From Protonemura montana (Eukaryota > Arthropoda > Insecta > Plecoptera > Nemouridae), in the NCBI GenBank assembly GCA_947568835.1, contig OX387605.1, positions 6,576,418-6,640,417 on the forward strand: a DNA stretch of 64,000 nt, in the 5' to 3' direction. A model generated the notes under the pieces. The model was given only the letters and a program-made list of their open reading frames with translations, was not told where the DNA came from and searched no databases. Both the position numbers and the translations under genes were made by a program. How positions within the stretch are numbered: the stretch's first letter is position 1; each line of letters starts with the position of its first letter. Positions 44,989-60,100 of this stretch are shown one piece after another.

Positions 44989-47900
44989 TCGATTTCTCTG
45001 GCGTTTGTTTACAATAAAACGCCGCAAACGAATTGACAATAGTAACTCATGTCTCAAAACCAATAAAGTCCCTGACTCCCGACCCGCCGCCACTGAAGTT
45101 TGAGTTTGGGAGACCTAAATTGAGCGACTGTGACTTTTGCCTGCTCGGGGAATACGCCGACGAAGATAAAAACATTATACAATCCACAAATTATACAAGG
45201 AGGCCCGATCCCAGCCGCGACTTGAGGACGTTAGTATCGGCCTGCATTCCTCCTTCATCCGCTCAACCCTTGCCTTTCCTTTTCGTCGCACCGGTGCTTT
45301 ATTTCACCCATCAGGACGACGAGCCAGAAGATGATCAATCTGACTTATGGAATTAGGCGACTTATTTCGTAGTCGGTCTGCTTCACATTTCGACTGGAAC
45401 ATTTTCGAATTGCTCTGCAGCAAGATGACATTTTAGTTGCGGGACTTTTTCGGAATTTCTTAATAACCTACTGACAGCAGACATATTTCTTGTTGTTTGA
45501 CGTTTTATTTGATGCGTTCACGACCGCAAGCGTTTGTAATAAAGAAGGCGTGAGCTGCGTGAATTAAATGAAAAGCGCGATGAGATGTTCGAAATGGCTC
45601 CGAATTTACAGAACAGGAAAAGTGGTCTGTGCCTTCAAGGTTTCATGGAGGTCATGCAAACGTAAACATATTTGGTCCGTACATATTGGTACCATTAGGC
45701 CAAATTGACAATTTTCACGCTGTCGTTGCTAGAAAGAAAATTATCTGATGAGATTTCTCTGTCGCACCTAGCGCGAAACGCCTCCGGGGCACGTTTGTAC
45801 ACTCCATGCGTCCCGAATACAACAAAGGCATGTGATTTTCCTCTGAAATAACGAAAACCTCCCACTGGTCAGAGCCCTCCATCGACTACGATCACCGCGG
45901 TGCATGCACACACATGCTTGCACCTATGCGGCAGAGAGCACGCACAAAGTGTATTGTGTTCGATAAGTTATCGTCCTACAAGTTAATAGTTCACAGATAG
46001 AACAACGATTGTATTTTAGATGAAACGATGCGTCGTTCGTTCGCTCGCTCGCCGTGCGGGACGCCTTGTGGCACCTCCCGATGCCGACGCGAACGTCTCG
46101 ACAAGTTTCTCATTCGATTTGGTTTCGTAGCCCAACGAGTTGCCGGATTGACTGATACTTTATTGTGTTGCATTGCTGTTTCATCGGAAGTGATATCGAC
46201 AGTCGTTTATACGGTCAATTTATTAGCCATTAACTATCTGGTGAACTCAAAATGTTGCCTTAATTACGATAGAGATTGGGACTACTGTAATTTGATGGAC
46301 AATATTCAAATTTTTGGTCCAAGAAACTGTAGTTGTCGTCCATAGCAGCTCATAGCAGCATGCACGAACAATCTAGTCAATGGTGAGAAGAATCACAAGG
46401 TATTTTTTATAGACTTGTCTTATAGTCAATTTGAATACGCTTAGCTTCAAACAATCACAGAATGAGCGTCGTTTCTTGGTCATTACTCGTCTCGTTTCTT
46501 CCATAAATTTACAAGATCGCCGATCGGTTGGCTTTCATGTGACGTTTAGAGCCTGAAAACAAAAACTCACGTATGCGTCTTTCCCGCACCTCCGAACAGT
46601 ACACTAACACCTGATAGAGCACCGGGATATTGTTTAGGAATCAGATGACTAAAGTGTAGTTGGAACAAGAAACAACTCCGACCGGAGGCCGAAGGTAAGA
46701 AAATACAAAATTCATGAATCGTCGGATTGTCACTTTCGCTTGCCGTTGTCCATGTTACTTCACTGTAGCGCCGAGACGGCCACCGTGTTTTCGGGTTCTC
46801 CTTTCCGTTCCTTTGAGTGTTTGTTTTATTCATAATTTTATTTACTCTAGCTCGAGCAACGCTCCTGCATGACAACAATGCGAAGATGGCTCTCTGTCGA
46901 AATTTAAACGTGAGAAAAACAGCTGAAAAGGTCATTACCGCAGCATTCTTGAAGACACGAAATTATCCAACTAAAGAAAAAGTACTGGGCGGTGGACACA
47001 CTGAAATTATTTATTTAAATTAACGCATAGATACGGGCTTCAAAATTAATGCACCGAAGTCTGTGGTGCTATTAAAGTGCACCTTGTCATCAACAATTTA
47101 CCTCAACGGCGGACGAAGAGTGTTTTAAGTCTCACAGCGGGGTGATTTTTCTTGTGAGCAGAACTGTCATATGTGCAAGCTATGATTAGTGCCTTTATAT
47201 GGGCCTTCCAGTCCAGGTGGACGTTGCGTGAATGTGGAGAGCTTCGGCTATTGGAAAGGGGTATTTCCGTTTTATATTGGGTGGAATGGAATTCGTGGAA
47301 GCACGTCAAGCAGATTATTTTTCAGTTTTAAAAATGCACTACTTGAGACTTGAGATTTTGGCAAAATACTTCAGCAACGCCTGTTCTCGAGGCGCCCGTG
47401 TCTTTGCTCAAAATTCCATGTGGTAGACGGTAGCGCAGCATAATGCCGCTGAATTTGATGTAATCCAGCACTTTTGGTACTCACAGGCAAGAAAAGTGCC
47501 TCCAAGTGAACGCACCATGCGCCTATGTACCGCACGAAGGGGAGGGATCGTAAACGGTTGTGTGAAAGACTGATTTTAGCACGAATCGCACATGGAGTGC
47601 ATTCATTGCATTTCAGGATCAGGCACGTATGAATCGCATAAAATTCCCAGTGCGTGTAGGAACTCAGCTGCAAACTTCGGTCCTTGAGGAATCTCAACTG
47701 CAACCAATATGAGCTGCCGCTCTGTAGGTATATATTTAAATTTCCAGAAAACGAATGCTAGCGTTTCTTTTATCTTCTTCCGCAAGTCATCGACGGAAAG
47801 AGATGAACTTTTCGACCTCCATTAAAAGCCGTACGCGCACCAACGCGAGAGGGCGTTAAATCTATTTTTAAAAGTACGCGTGCGTCTTATAGATACACAT

Positions 47901-50145
47901 TAGCGCGTAAAAAGTGTGCATTGCGCAATCTTGCACGAGCCATGCTGTCTGCTGTGCGTTTTCCGAGCGAAGCCGAGAACAGGTTTCACGTCGATGCCTT
48001 GGATTCCTAAGCATTGGAATATTCCGATCAGATCGGCATTGAGGATGAACAATCGTTCGACCTCGGGTCGCCTCAACCTCACGCACCACCTGTGATATGG
48101 TGAGATAGCCACGGAGAGATTATCGTATCTGATTTTTTACTCCCGATGCTTGAAAAAACGCGATAACGTTGGACGCGGCGTGAATTTTAAATAGGATTTA
48201 TCGTTCGCTGAGAGTCAAAGGTATGGACCTCTCACGGGATTAAAATAATATTTATTTATTTCTGTTGGACCGGGGGCAAAGTATTGTTGTCTGAAAATGT
48301 CAGAAATCTGTTTAGACATTTGAAAAAACAAATTGTGACACACTTCAGGGAACATATAAGTCGAGGACTCGGGGCTGAACTTGCTCAACGAAAATTGCTA
48401 AGCATCGTTCCATTGACAATTCCGCATTATCAGTATTCCGCAGATAGGGCATTTCCGTGGGATAGCGTCGCTGCCCACGGACATCCTCTCTACCCCAGCC
48501 TCGACGAGGACGTGGGAGACGGCCGCGGGTAGAGGCCGCCAATTGCAAACCTATGAATGGACGATTGTACGCGCCGCGTTAATGAAACTCGCGTCCGCAC
48601 ACGAGAATTTTTGCAGTCGCCGTAGTAGTAGGAAGACATATTGTTTTCATTGACGGGACATAAGCCCGTCAGAGCCGAGAGAGTGGGCTGTAGATTCATT
48701 CATAAGGCGATAGTAATAAATCACGAATGAATCTGCGCAGAGCGTGCAATTGGGTCAAAGAAGCCGTCACCTTGTCAACAGGATGGTTAGCGATGATTTA
48801 AGCTTGGATTAAGGAGTTAACTTAATCCTGTCTCAAACTCAGGGTGTAGTTTGAACATGAGGACACTTAAGAAGGATATTAGAGAAGTAGTTTGAATCAT
48901 AGCCCGGTAAAGCATGGAAACAAACAACCCTGCAAAGGGAGGATTTCATTTGAGGATCAGATATCGGGAATCCATATCTTCCGTCCATTCGATTACAAGT
49001 AGATATATTTTGAGTATTAAAAGTGTAATTCCTGGTTGGTGCTCGAAGAACCCGGAAAGGGTGGACCTCACACGCAAACTCCACACGTGAACCTTAAAGG
49101 TGTACGACAGATATCCGCAATCCCTCAAGCAATATCGCAATGCTGAGTAGCAGGCAATCGATTGCACGTCTATCGAGGCGAGATCACGTCAGTGCGAGGG
49201 CGTGGGTGCCCCCCCCCCCCCCCCCTCCTTCCACCTCCACACGAGAGCACATCTTGGCACGCTTCTTGCACCTGGATCTCGCCGCTGGGTGCACATGGGC
49301 GTCGCTTGTGTACATAAATGCACGTAGCGATCGACACACAGTGCCCAGTGGTGAGCGGACGTGTCGGTGTCCAGCTCGCGACGCTTTGACCGATGAAAAC
49401 AATTAGAGTGGATTACCATAAGTAAAGAATTAGGTCACGGAAAATACTTGAGAGCGACAGATTTTGCATCATGTCTTCAGTCTTCCTTTTGATGTAGATT
49501 TTTACGTAAACAACTCAAAGTTTGGGCTCACCGGGGTAAAGTACCACTACAAGACTCCACTAAAATCCCGTCCTATGCCATTTTAAGTTCAATAAATGAC
49601 AGTATTCTGTTCCCATGTTCATCATACTCTTCGGTCGAGGCTTGGGACAGGAGGTCCTGGCAGGCAACGACGGAACTCGCGGAGGGTCGTGCCGATCCTT
49701 CTGGCGTGTGGCGCCACTGGAAATTGGTCCAGCACTGGGTGTCTATTTGCTCGTAGGATCCTGCTAAATGTCTGCTGCCGTAACAGGCTCGGCGTGTGCA
49801 GCGGCAGTAAAACCACGCTGGCGAGTTTTTTTTTTTGTAGAATTTATAATTATCCTTGCCCTCTCTGTGTACTTAAAATAATGTTTACAATTACTCTTTG
49901 AAACTTGTCAGAGAAAGTGTTGAGTATACAGTGTTTTGTTTTGTTTTCACGAAAATTTGGATGAATCCGTCGTTGATACGTCTGACGGCATGTAGGCGTT
50001 GTTGCTAAAGGTGATGATAACCGGACGTTTTTTCGCTCTGTTCTTTTTCTGGTGCACAGTTGCGGGTCTCGATCGATGATCTCTATTTTATTTTAAAACT
50101 TTTCTGCTGTATATCCCCGTCAGACCCACACACCTCCAGTACACG
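44989..50145. other. Region upstream of papilin, proximal part
   Basis: Probably holds papilin's 5'UTR and promoter, on the minus strand just right of 44988, but I cannot pick out a TATA box or initiator with confidence. A 107-codon + frame (45033-45356), a 105-codon + frame (46028-46345) and a 122-codon minus frame (46567-46935) match nothing I recognise. A TCGT/TCGC-rich run lies near 46029-46055 and a 17-base poly-C run at 49209-49225. Confidence 0.4.
49209..49225. repeat. Poly-C run
   Basis: 17 consecutive C. Homopolymers of this length are prone to sequencing and assembly length errors. Confidence 0.9.
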
Positions 50146-50223
50146 ATTTATTGCAGAGAACTCGGCTAATCCACCGGATTCACAATTTATTGCAGAGAAC
50201 TCGGCTCCTCCACCGGATTCACA
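50146..50223. repeat. 39-bp tandem duplication
   Basis: Two copies (50146-50184 and 50185-50223) of a unit starting ATTTATTGCAGAGAACTCGG, differing only at AAT against CCT. Read on the + strand they encode FIAENSA-x-PPDSQ twice within a 72-codon open frame (50060-50278), but no other evidence of coding exists. Confidence 0.85.
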
Positions 50224-53200
50224 ACACTCTTCACTTTATTGCATTGTAAAATTAAAGCAGTATCTTGCCTTTGCGTGACTAGAATTTTCAAATTGATAAT
50301 AATATTGTAAATCTTGGATCATCTTCATTACTTAGCACTTTAATCTGCTTATCTCTCGAAGTACCATTTACAACTACACCGGATACCACGCCAAGTGAAA
50401 AGAAACGCTCGGAAGGGATTCCTGAAACGTCACAGGACACGATATTTTTTTCTGTACTATTGCTTGCTATTGCTTGCTATTGCAGCAGAAATGTTATTGA
50501 AGACAGGTTGTTTTTTTAATGGCGTGGTTTTTATCGAGGGTAAGTTATTTATTGGCCGAGCTGGGCCATATGCTTCTGTAGATCCTAGAGTGCAATGGAG
50601 ACACAATGGGATGGGAGGCGGACAAAAAAATGTTTGGGAACACTGTGATCGCTCGCATGTGGCGTTCAGGTCAAAGTCATCGTAAAAATGCGTTTGTTTC
50701 CATTCACAATGTTGGAAGTTGACGCACGTGCGTCGAGTGCAGATTGTATCAGTTCATTGAGAAAAACGCAGTGACATTTGATCATTTTTCTCGTTTCAGA
50801 TAAAATCCCGTTATGGTGTGGGTGAGTTTTGTTATCTTATCAATTTGTATTGAACTAAAATAATGTGCGGCTAGAAGCTATACACTGCTACCATGTAACT
50901 GCTAGCAGACGAAGACGCCTTTGATAAAGGCAGTGAGTGATCAGTACCGTGGGTGTGTTTGATTTCGAAGCAAGAAAAACATTTTCTGCGAAAATAAATA
51001 TCGACGAGCAGACACTTTTTCATCTGGCTGTCTGAACCGTCTGAGCGGATGACGAGAGCAGTGGGGTCAGATCTTGTCGAGGAGATCATTGGTACAGACA
51101 GCGTGGGAGCACCCGATCGGAAGGTGTACGTGGTACGTGTCTTTTATCAATCGGACTGCCGTTTCTTCCGGCCATAAGGCAAACCATGCGATTATTAAAC
51201 GATCGCGTCACGTCGCGCGCTTCTCTGTCTTTTCCCGGTGTACAGATATATAACAATTTGTAAACACCGCGTCTAAATTCAGAAATTCGCTCTCCTCTTT
51301 GTTTACCGAATGCCGCGCGTGAAACAAAACGAGAATAGTTACTTTTCTTGTTCACGAGTCTGACACTTCATGTACTAAATACCTCCGAGAGCATAGTTTT
51401 TATTTAATGGACGCTGTCTGGAGTATAGCTCATCTTCTAGCCCCAGTCAAACAACATTTACATGAACCTATTTAAGGATATTGAACGGAAGGGGATGATA
51501 ATTTATAGGTCAGACTATAGAGTGACCAGTATGTTTAAAAAATCCTTCAGTATTTACCGAAATCCAAACGTATTCCATGATTTATCTATATACTCTAGCA
51601 CGCCACCGACATTGTTAGTTCCATCCGCGGGACCCTTATCAAGTAGCCACCTCTATTAACCTCCCTGCCGCCGCCGCAATGGTTCAGCTGCACAAAAAAG
51701 GATTGTGATTTCATGCTGATCAATCAAGTGGAGACTGCAGCCGCCTCGACAAGATGATGATGTGTGCGATGTGCCTGCGGCCTCCGCACTCGCCGTGGCT
51801 AATCGCTTGAAAATGGCAGGTCCAAGTCAGAGAAGTGTGATTGCCTCTGTGTCTGCCGATGACTCTGCCGAGGAATCGTAGACACGACCAACAATGTTGG
51901 TGGTCTGCGGTGCGGAGGGCTACCCCCGTCGGGGAGCACGTCAATGAGTACCCGTCTGCATCCTTGTTTTGACTGTACAGGTATATCGCGGGACCTAATA
52001 GATGCCAAATACTTGTACTTTCTTCATTTTGAATTTTTCAAGTTCTTGCTCGCGAAAAGTTTGGAAAAGGTTCTGTAGTAACCCATTTTTTTCTCTAAGG
52101 TAGTACAACTCGATTACGAGGGCCAGTGTAACCGTGTAACCGTGTAACTTTTCGACCCTGCAGGCAAATCACTTTCTTCTACGGTTAGAATACCAAATTA
52201 CTAATTATTAATTTAGCAATTGAAAAACAACGAGCGATAATCGACCAAGAATTTTGTCATCAAAAGAGAGAAGGACACGAGCGTTCTACGAGAAAATGGA
52301 AATAAGAACGTGGAACGTGGAACTTGAACAGGAAATGAACGTGAAATTTAAATTAATTTAAAAGTGTTTCTGTAAAGGTTGCAAGTGTCGACTGATTGAT
52401 GAATGCAATGAATGAGATGCATGTGATGAATTTCTCTTTGATACGAGTGGGAAAGCTGTCGCGGTTACTGATACCAGTGAGAAAACTGGGGAGAAAAATG
52501 TGAATGTGCTCCACTCAGCATATTAGCTGGTCAAACTCGTTTACACTTCGTTAAACGTAGAAAAGATGGAGAGTGATTGATATAAATTACAGAATATTAT
52601 AGGCAATTGCACCCTAGCTAGTTAGTATCACCAATATACGTTGAGGACTATCCAGTTTTTAGTAAAATACCATGGTATGAGCGTCAGTTTCTAGGATTTT
52701 TCTCTTTTCGAAGACTAGAACCAACAACAATGCAAAGTATGTGTAAGTGTTGGGCTGTGTTTGTTGTTGGAAGTAGCCAGAGGTCAGCTTTTCAAATCAT
52801 GAATGCCGAAGATTTACAATGGAAGCACGAGCGCGCAGCGGATGAAAAATGTACAACTACTCCACATGGATTTGTCGTACAATACAAAACCTCTTAGGCA
52901 TTTAAAGGAACAAATTATTTCAATGGCGGCCGTAAATCCTCACAGAGCGACGCCTGAAAGGCCGACCATAGATTTATTTCCAGCAATCCCGGGAAGTTAG
53001 TAGGAAATTCAAAATATGTAAGTTAGTACGGCTACTTGAACGCTGCAATTTGCTCGATTTATAAAATACGATACTTTTTTTCTAATTGTGTATGCAAATC
53101 ATTTTGCCTCGCGGCTGTTTCTTTTATGAAAAATCACAGGAAATAAGATCGAGGCAAAAGTATGTTAATAATCACTTCTCACAATTGTTAATCAGAAACA

Positions 53201-56200
53201 CCCCTGCGGCCACTACCCTATTTGGTGTGAAGAATCCGATCTAAACTGTTTCGAAATAAACGACGAGTCAGGCTTTTGACTCATGCTACCCCCGAAAAAA
53301 CGTGATCTCTTAAAAAAGAAGGTATAGAAAAAAACAACGCTCTCTTCCTCTCCGAGAGCTGATCCTGTCCCAAACAATTAAGACGATTCGAGAAGAACAC
53401 GACATGCTAGTCACTCACTCAACGCAAAGCGATCATTTCTCAGCGGAACCTTGTTTCGCCCTCCCCCGACCAACACACCCTTCGTAAGCGGCTTCCACAC
53501 CACGCTTGCCGTGGGGAAACTAGCGACTCATCGGGAACTGGAAAGATGCGCTTTGGGTCTGTTTCATGTTTGGCTTTCGGCTTATCTTCGCTAAGAAACA
53601 GTGCATTGTTGCATGAAGGAATCTAAATGCTCCGGTCGAGATTGCATGCAAGGAATTCCAAATAGCGCGGCAGTGGTGGAACGTGATGGACCCCAGCCGA
53701 TCTAATCTTGATCAAAGAGTTCTTCTAATTTGGCGATGTCACCTTGAAAGTAAACATCTATTTCTGGGGTATTTTGGCGAAGCGAAGAGAATAAAGACGC
53801 GAACCGAAAAGAGGCCGATCCACCACTGGTTTTGGGGCGAATTTGATCTCACCACTTGCTTCAATCGAGTTTCAACATTTTCATGCTTGGAAATAGCTAC
53901 ATTATAACCGATATAAAATATGTAATCTGTATTAATTTCAAAGCAAGTGAGATTGTGTTTCAGTTAATCTATGAAATCTCAAACAGGATTAGATTCGAGT
54001 TGCAGATAGACTGACAGTGCTCGTGGGTAGAGACTATTTTCGGAAAATTCTCGGCAAAAAGCTTACGTCCTTGTCTTTGGTTACAAAGCCGCGTTGTTGA
54101 AGATGCGAAACACTGTCAAATATTCCGTGATGCGGAATAAGCTGCTTAAAATTGTGTCTATCATACTCCGTGTATATACATATTTGGCCTCACGCTAGTG
54201 AAATTTACACATGAAGTGCCACAGAAGAGGTACTTTGGAAAATTATGGTGGAGGTGCCGGGTTGTAAGCTTAAATCAGCTTTAGTTAAATTTTCAATGGA
54301 AACCGAAGCGACAACTTCCAGTAATTTTGCCAAGTCTGTTGAAATCGCGGAAGCTAGCAAGTGGTTCAGGTAAGTGTCTGGCCGCGAACAACTCGCCGCT
54401 TCTGTCCATTCTTTCCCACACAACTTGTCACACGCATGTCACCACGAGTACGCAGCGCACATCGCTCCTGTCTGGGTCAAGGTTTGCCAGCGCGCTAATG
54501 CCGCGCAAAGTGATGAATTGCGCTCGCCTAGTTGAACCGTCTCATTACGCAATTAACACACTTCACACATGCACTTGCTCGAAGTACATGTCTGAGATTA
54601 CACGTCTTCATTTAAATAACTGTTCAGTAGCTGTTTAGTTGCACTCGGCCAGAGATTTAAGCAAATCAGATTGAAAGTGAAACAAGATGGGAATCTCATT
54701 CAAACAACACGGTGTGTCTGTACGTTGGATTCAGATTACCGATATAGTTTGGATGTCCGGAATTCATTGCGGTTTTTCTTTTTGGACACATCACTCTCTT
54801 CAATGTCTCAACAATGTCTACAAGTTTTTGTTGCAATGTGACATATTTTAAGATTTTGTTAGAGACATTTAAAAAAAAATCTTTGAAACTAGAACTTGTT
54901 CCTTTGGCCACGCATCTGACAATCATGTTCAGTTGATTATTCTGAAAAAATAACGACATTAAATTTCTTATTTATTCACCCAGAAAATGAAAGTCTCTCG
55001 ACCCGATCTTTTGAATTGTCGAACAATATATGACAATCGGGCCACGACAAAAATGCATTCCCGCGACGCTCCGCGAGTGGAACATGCGCCGGGAATCGTC
55101 GTAATGATAATATATGTATCCTTATCTCATTTGAATATTTAAATGAGTGTCACAGCTGGAGTCAGCGGCAACAGAAGCCGAGTCCCCACGAAATGACCAT
55201 CTCAAAAAATAACAGCGTCGTGGTCAGTGCTGCGCTTCAACTCCGAAATCAAGATATTGGCTTTATATTAGATATCTTGGTCCAAGTTATCCATTGCGTA
55301 CCACAGATTTGCATCTGAAGTTTAAATTGGATAGAGACGCAGGTACCCCCATATACCCGTGTCTTGTTTAAAAAATATGGCCCGATAAAATCGTCAGACG
55401 ACGTCTTTTATTTGGTAATTCGATGTCAATGCTGAGATGTAAAGTATGAACGAAATGAGGCCGTAACATTGTCTAACAAGAGCTGAGAGCTACGGCTAAC
55501 ATCCGCAGTAAATGGAGGCGAGCAGCGTGATTTTGATACGAAGAAACCGATGGCTGGTACTAAAAAATCTAAGCTGTAAAACCATCAGCAGACAAGGGAG
55601 AATAAAAGGGGTGGGCACTCTATCAGTTTAATGACAGCGGGTGGTTAGGCGATCCGGACATAACATTAGTTTCTCGTCGGACGGATGATCTTGCTGCGCG
55701 ACAAGACGTCCTTCCAGCGCCGATCAATGGCCACGGCGTGGGTCTGGAGTCTCGTGGACCGAGGAGGGCCACTCTGCATGCACCACGCAAGCCGACGACA
55801 GGGGGCGCCGGCTTAAAACGATTGTTAAGCGGGTTGAAGACCACACGATCGAATCAATCAAATTAATCAAAATGCAGATGAAGAAATTGTCTGAGAATTT
55901 TGTTCTCGAGCGCAACAAGGCGGTGAAAACTGATCGAAGAAAGTCTGGCGATAGAGAATGAAGATGCTTCATAATATTGTACGGCATCACAAAACAATTG
56001 ACGCGTAACATTGCTGTTGGAGGAATCTGATAACTCTCTGAGACTGGTTGCATCACGCAGGGACGTCGTCCTTTTTTGGCAAAGCAAAGTCCACTCTCAG
56101 CGAATATAATTAAGAGTCGAAAATTGCGATGAATTTGTCAAATTAGTAACCTTTCCTTAAAGACTATCTACAGTGCTCAAATGTTCACCTAAGGGCTTCC

Positions 56201-57182
56201 GAGACAATGGTCATGGTCAGGTCAATGAGAATCGTGCTAACCATGTGTAAGATCAATCTGGTAATGTGGTATCCGACAAATAATGCCAATACTTCTGGTC
56301 CCATGTGGCCCAATCTTTGGCCCAATCTTCCGATACGGAAAGTATACAAAGATCGAGTGTTTCCACCGAATATTGATGAGATCTGTAAGTGCCAAGAGGA
56401 GGAACACACGAGGAGGATGAACCACACACGATTTCGTGTAAACGAAAAACCAACGAAACTCAATTACAGCGAGGCCTGTTTTTAATTTTACGATCCATGC
56501 GTGAGTGTGTGGGGAACATCTCGTGTGCGTGAGATGATGCGATGACAAAGCCTCAAGTCAAGTTGGCCGGAAAGGTAAAGACAAGTGTTAGACAACTTAG
56601 TTCGTAGACAACAGCATACATAGTACCTCCTAGCCTGTACTTCATTGAGACGTTATACTACCACTTGAAATTTATTGCTAGGCTAGGCAACGGGCCTAAA
56701 GGGCTGGATTTAATTCATTTTACTCGAGGATAGTCAAAATCTGAGAGGTTGTAGACCTCCTAGCTCACAAGTGTTGTAGTTTATTTTCTGTTTAGTATCT
56801 CGGCTACACAACTGTGTTAAATGTCGGCTAAAATAACGAAATTCTGCTGCTGGCAAAACTTGCGCTAAGATTCGTCTCGCCTTTTGTTTGAATCTGACCC
56901 GGTGGCCGAATGGATAACGCACAATTCTCATCCTGCCAATCGATATTTATAGCACGAATTTGGGCAGCGATGAGAAAATTTTATTAGTGAAGTCAAAAGG
57001 CAGATAAAAAACAAAGATAACATGCATGAACAACAATGACGAGCTGATCGTTCGATATTAGCACATTGTTAAACAATTTTCTGCCAATTAGGCTCATTTT
57101 CAGACGATTAAGCCAAATTACTTAAGTTCAGAGAGCTAGGCCGGAGAGTTTGTAACACAACGCCAAATCGTGATGACGATGC
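50224..57182. other. Gene-free stretch, distal upstream of papilin
   Basis: Only short open frames. The overlapping frames at 56185-56548 on both strands (92-103 codons) are the most compositionally unusual but contain no known motif. A tRNA-like 5' half occurs at 56896-56940. Short GTGTAACC repeats lie at 52124-52150. Confidence 0.4.
56896..56940 (+). other. tRNA 5'-half-like sequence
   Basis: GACCCGGTGGCCGAATGGAT continues as AACGC, a near-perfect acceptor/D-arm/A-box of an Arg-type tRNA. No B box or closing acceptor strand follows at the right distance, so it is a tRNA fragment or the head of a tRNA-derived SINE. Confidence 0.5.
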
Positions 57183-60100
57183 TCAGTAATCTCGGCAAGA
57201 AATCGCCTGTGAGCTGAGACCACTGCAAGCGTTTTCAAGGGGATTGTGGGGAATGACGCGCGAAGGGCCATTGTGCCCCCCCGCTGTGCCCCTAAGGAGA
57301 CTAATTGGACACATGTTGAAAGCTCGTCTTCGCACACAATTGACTGGGAACAATCTGCACAGCGCAGTGAACGCTACAAAGCTGAAAGTGCTCGGCAGGA
57401 AAGGTGGCCGAGGCGACAATTGACAAATCGAAGACCACACATCAAGTGGAGAGTGTATTTCACTCCCGGATGTCATCTCACGATGTGTGTTTGCACTCTC
57501 GACGGGGTGTGCATGCAGAAAACTACTGAGTTTATTTAGAGTTAACATGTTGTCTTCAGTCTCCACGATAACAGTTTGCCATTGAAAAGGATAAAAAGGA
57601 CTGGTAAAGCATTTTTCATATGAGGAAACCAAGATTTTAAATGGCTGGCTCATAAGGCAAGTGGTCAGTCGTTTGAATTATGTGGTTGGATTGTTGATTG
57701 AATTATGATCGAAATTAAGCCCTGCCTTTTGATTCTGATTCCAATGAATACGAGAAACTTTCTTGTTTTCTTAACTTTTTTTTTAGCAACGAAAAATTGT
57801 CAATAACCGAATATCAATAAATTGTGGGCGTTGCACTTACGTTAAATTTATTTTTAATTCCCATTGAACCCCCATGGTATTCATCTCCTTCTGTTACAAT
57901 TAAATGTTTGACTCTAATCAGCAATGAAACGAAATTGGGGTCAATTGATATTTTGGTTCAACAGATCAAGTTTGACACTAATAACGATGCTGCGTCTGTT
58001 AAAAGATCATGGAGTCAAATAATATTACAAAAAGAAAACGGAATCTATTTGCTTACTTGGCGACATCTAGCGAGTTGAGAGGAAATTTAACGGGATGACA
58101 CCTACTCCAATTGCTTTTCCGAAAAACTAGGCAAACTCGTACCAAAAAGTTAATTGTAGGTTTCTTGTTTTGGTGAGAAAACGAATAATTAACACTAGTT
58201 CTTAAATTATTTTTACAAAATTTAGCAAAATTTCACTTTTACTTTCATAGTCACTGCCTCACGAACTGACAAAAGCTTTCAGATGTTCAGACCAACATGC
58301 CGAACGTGAATCGTCGAACCAGGTTTTCATCCTCGTGGGTCCAGGCTCCAGAATCACGACTTCCAAAGAGAAATCATGATAAATGGTGCAATGCAAGACA
58401 ATAATAACATGGAACAAAAACAAAGACGATTAAATCCGTGTGTGCTAATTTTTCTACGATTCCCAGAAACTGTTTGTTCGGTTCAATGAGCAATGCCCTC
58501 GGCGATCCTCCCTCAACATCTATCAAATTCATGGCCCGCAGCGGCAGTCATTTGTTAACGTCTATGTTGGAGCAATAAACCACACTATACTGGCGAATCA
58601 TGAAGCTGGCTTCTCTTTGCCTACCGTCATTCGGGACTTAGCAAATGAAAAAGTTCGCTAATTACAATGATTATCAATCAAGATCATTCTCGCATGCTAA
58701 TGTTAGTGCTCACATTTTAGTAAAAGATCACTTGAAAATACACCCAAGATGTAGACTCTTTCAGGGGTAATCTCAAATAACTCACTTCTCATGTCCCAAA
58801 CAGAAAAAATGTATGTATAGTATACACTTTAAGAAAAATAAACGAAATATTTTTCGTCTCACTTAACTTTCGGTAGGTGCATGCACATGGTACCTGCCAT
58901 GTGGTGTATGATGAGATCACGTTTCATTCATGTCCGTGTTTTTAATCAGTAGCCTCATGTTACTTTGTCTACGAAACCAGAAGAGAGAAGAAGTAAGCCC
59001 GAAATTCTACCGCCTTGTTTAGCCAGCAAGAACAATGCCTAGCACGTGACTTATCGTACATCTGATTATGGGTGCATCTCTATGATTACTGGCAATATAA
59101 TCTGGTCCAGCGGGCACTCAGCAACGCCGCTAAGTGGCCGCGTGTAATCAGCGTTGCATATGCCGGTGTCGATGAGATTACTCGGTGGTTGATACTGTAG
59201 AAACTACAGAATGCTCAGATTGGTGGGTCTTCACCTTGTGATTGTACACGTGTTAAGGTGGTGTGGGCTAAAACCAAAACGGCATAATAATGGCAGTCAA
59301 AATCGAATTGTTTGATATTTGTTCGGTGGGAAATTACGTCGAGTGACGTTCTTTTTTTCGTCGGAACCAAATTTTCTCTAATTTTGTTAACCCCACATTA
59401 TACCATTTGCGAGCTCAATTTTTGTTATTTTAAATAGTGCAATAGTTCAGAGAACCTCGTTACGCTCGAGTGAAAATCAAGGAGAACCCTGACCACACCG
59501 AATCCTTGAACCAGGATCAATCGCAAGCCACAACGTTATTCGCCATAAAATGAGAATTCTGCGCATCTCAGACTTGATTCATAGCGCACGTCTGGTTTTA
59601 TAGGCCACATTAATTTTACCATCACGTTGACATTCCTCGAGCCCTATAACAAGACAAACTTCCCTCAAACTATTCACTCTGCACCAAAAAAAAACAACTA
59701 CAACAATTACTTTACAACTCACAAAATTAAAGTATGGTAGTTACATTCCCCACATGGGGTTAAGTTACAATAGAAATAGTTGCAGTTAAGAGACGGTAAG
59801 GTTTTGAATGACTAGTCCATACGTGATCTGAATAAATGAGAACAATTTACATATCGCGTATCGCTTGCTCACGCTTGCATTTAGGCACCGAACGCAATGC
59901 CATAACTCATTACGAATACCCCATATAGATTTTCTATTAAAAGAATAGACAGTTTCATAGTCTTACACACACAGGACAATAGCATATATGGATGCGAGGT
60001 GCATGATAGATGTGGTAGACACAATCGCTGCTAGCTGTAGATATGTTTACACCTGCTCAGATTCTGTTCCCCGACCTCCCAGAACCGAGTTGGACCGCGG

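Noticed and set aside
45033-45356. 107-codon + strand frame next to papilin exon 1
   Set aside because: No recognisable domain and no start or splice support; it lies where the papilin promoter is expected.
56185-56548. Overlapping about 100-codon frames on both strands
   Set aside because: Each is a mirror of the other and neither contains a known motif; no consensus splice sites frame them.
57183-57653. 156-codon minus-strand frame
   Set aside because: No domain, signal or splice context; its length is compatible with chance in 19 kb of unselected sequence.
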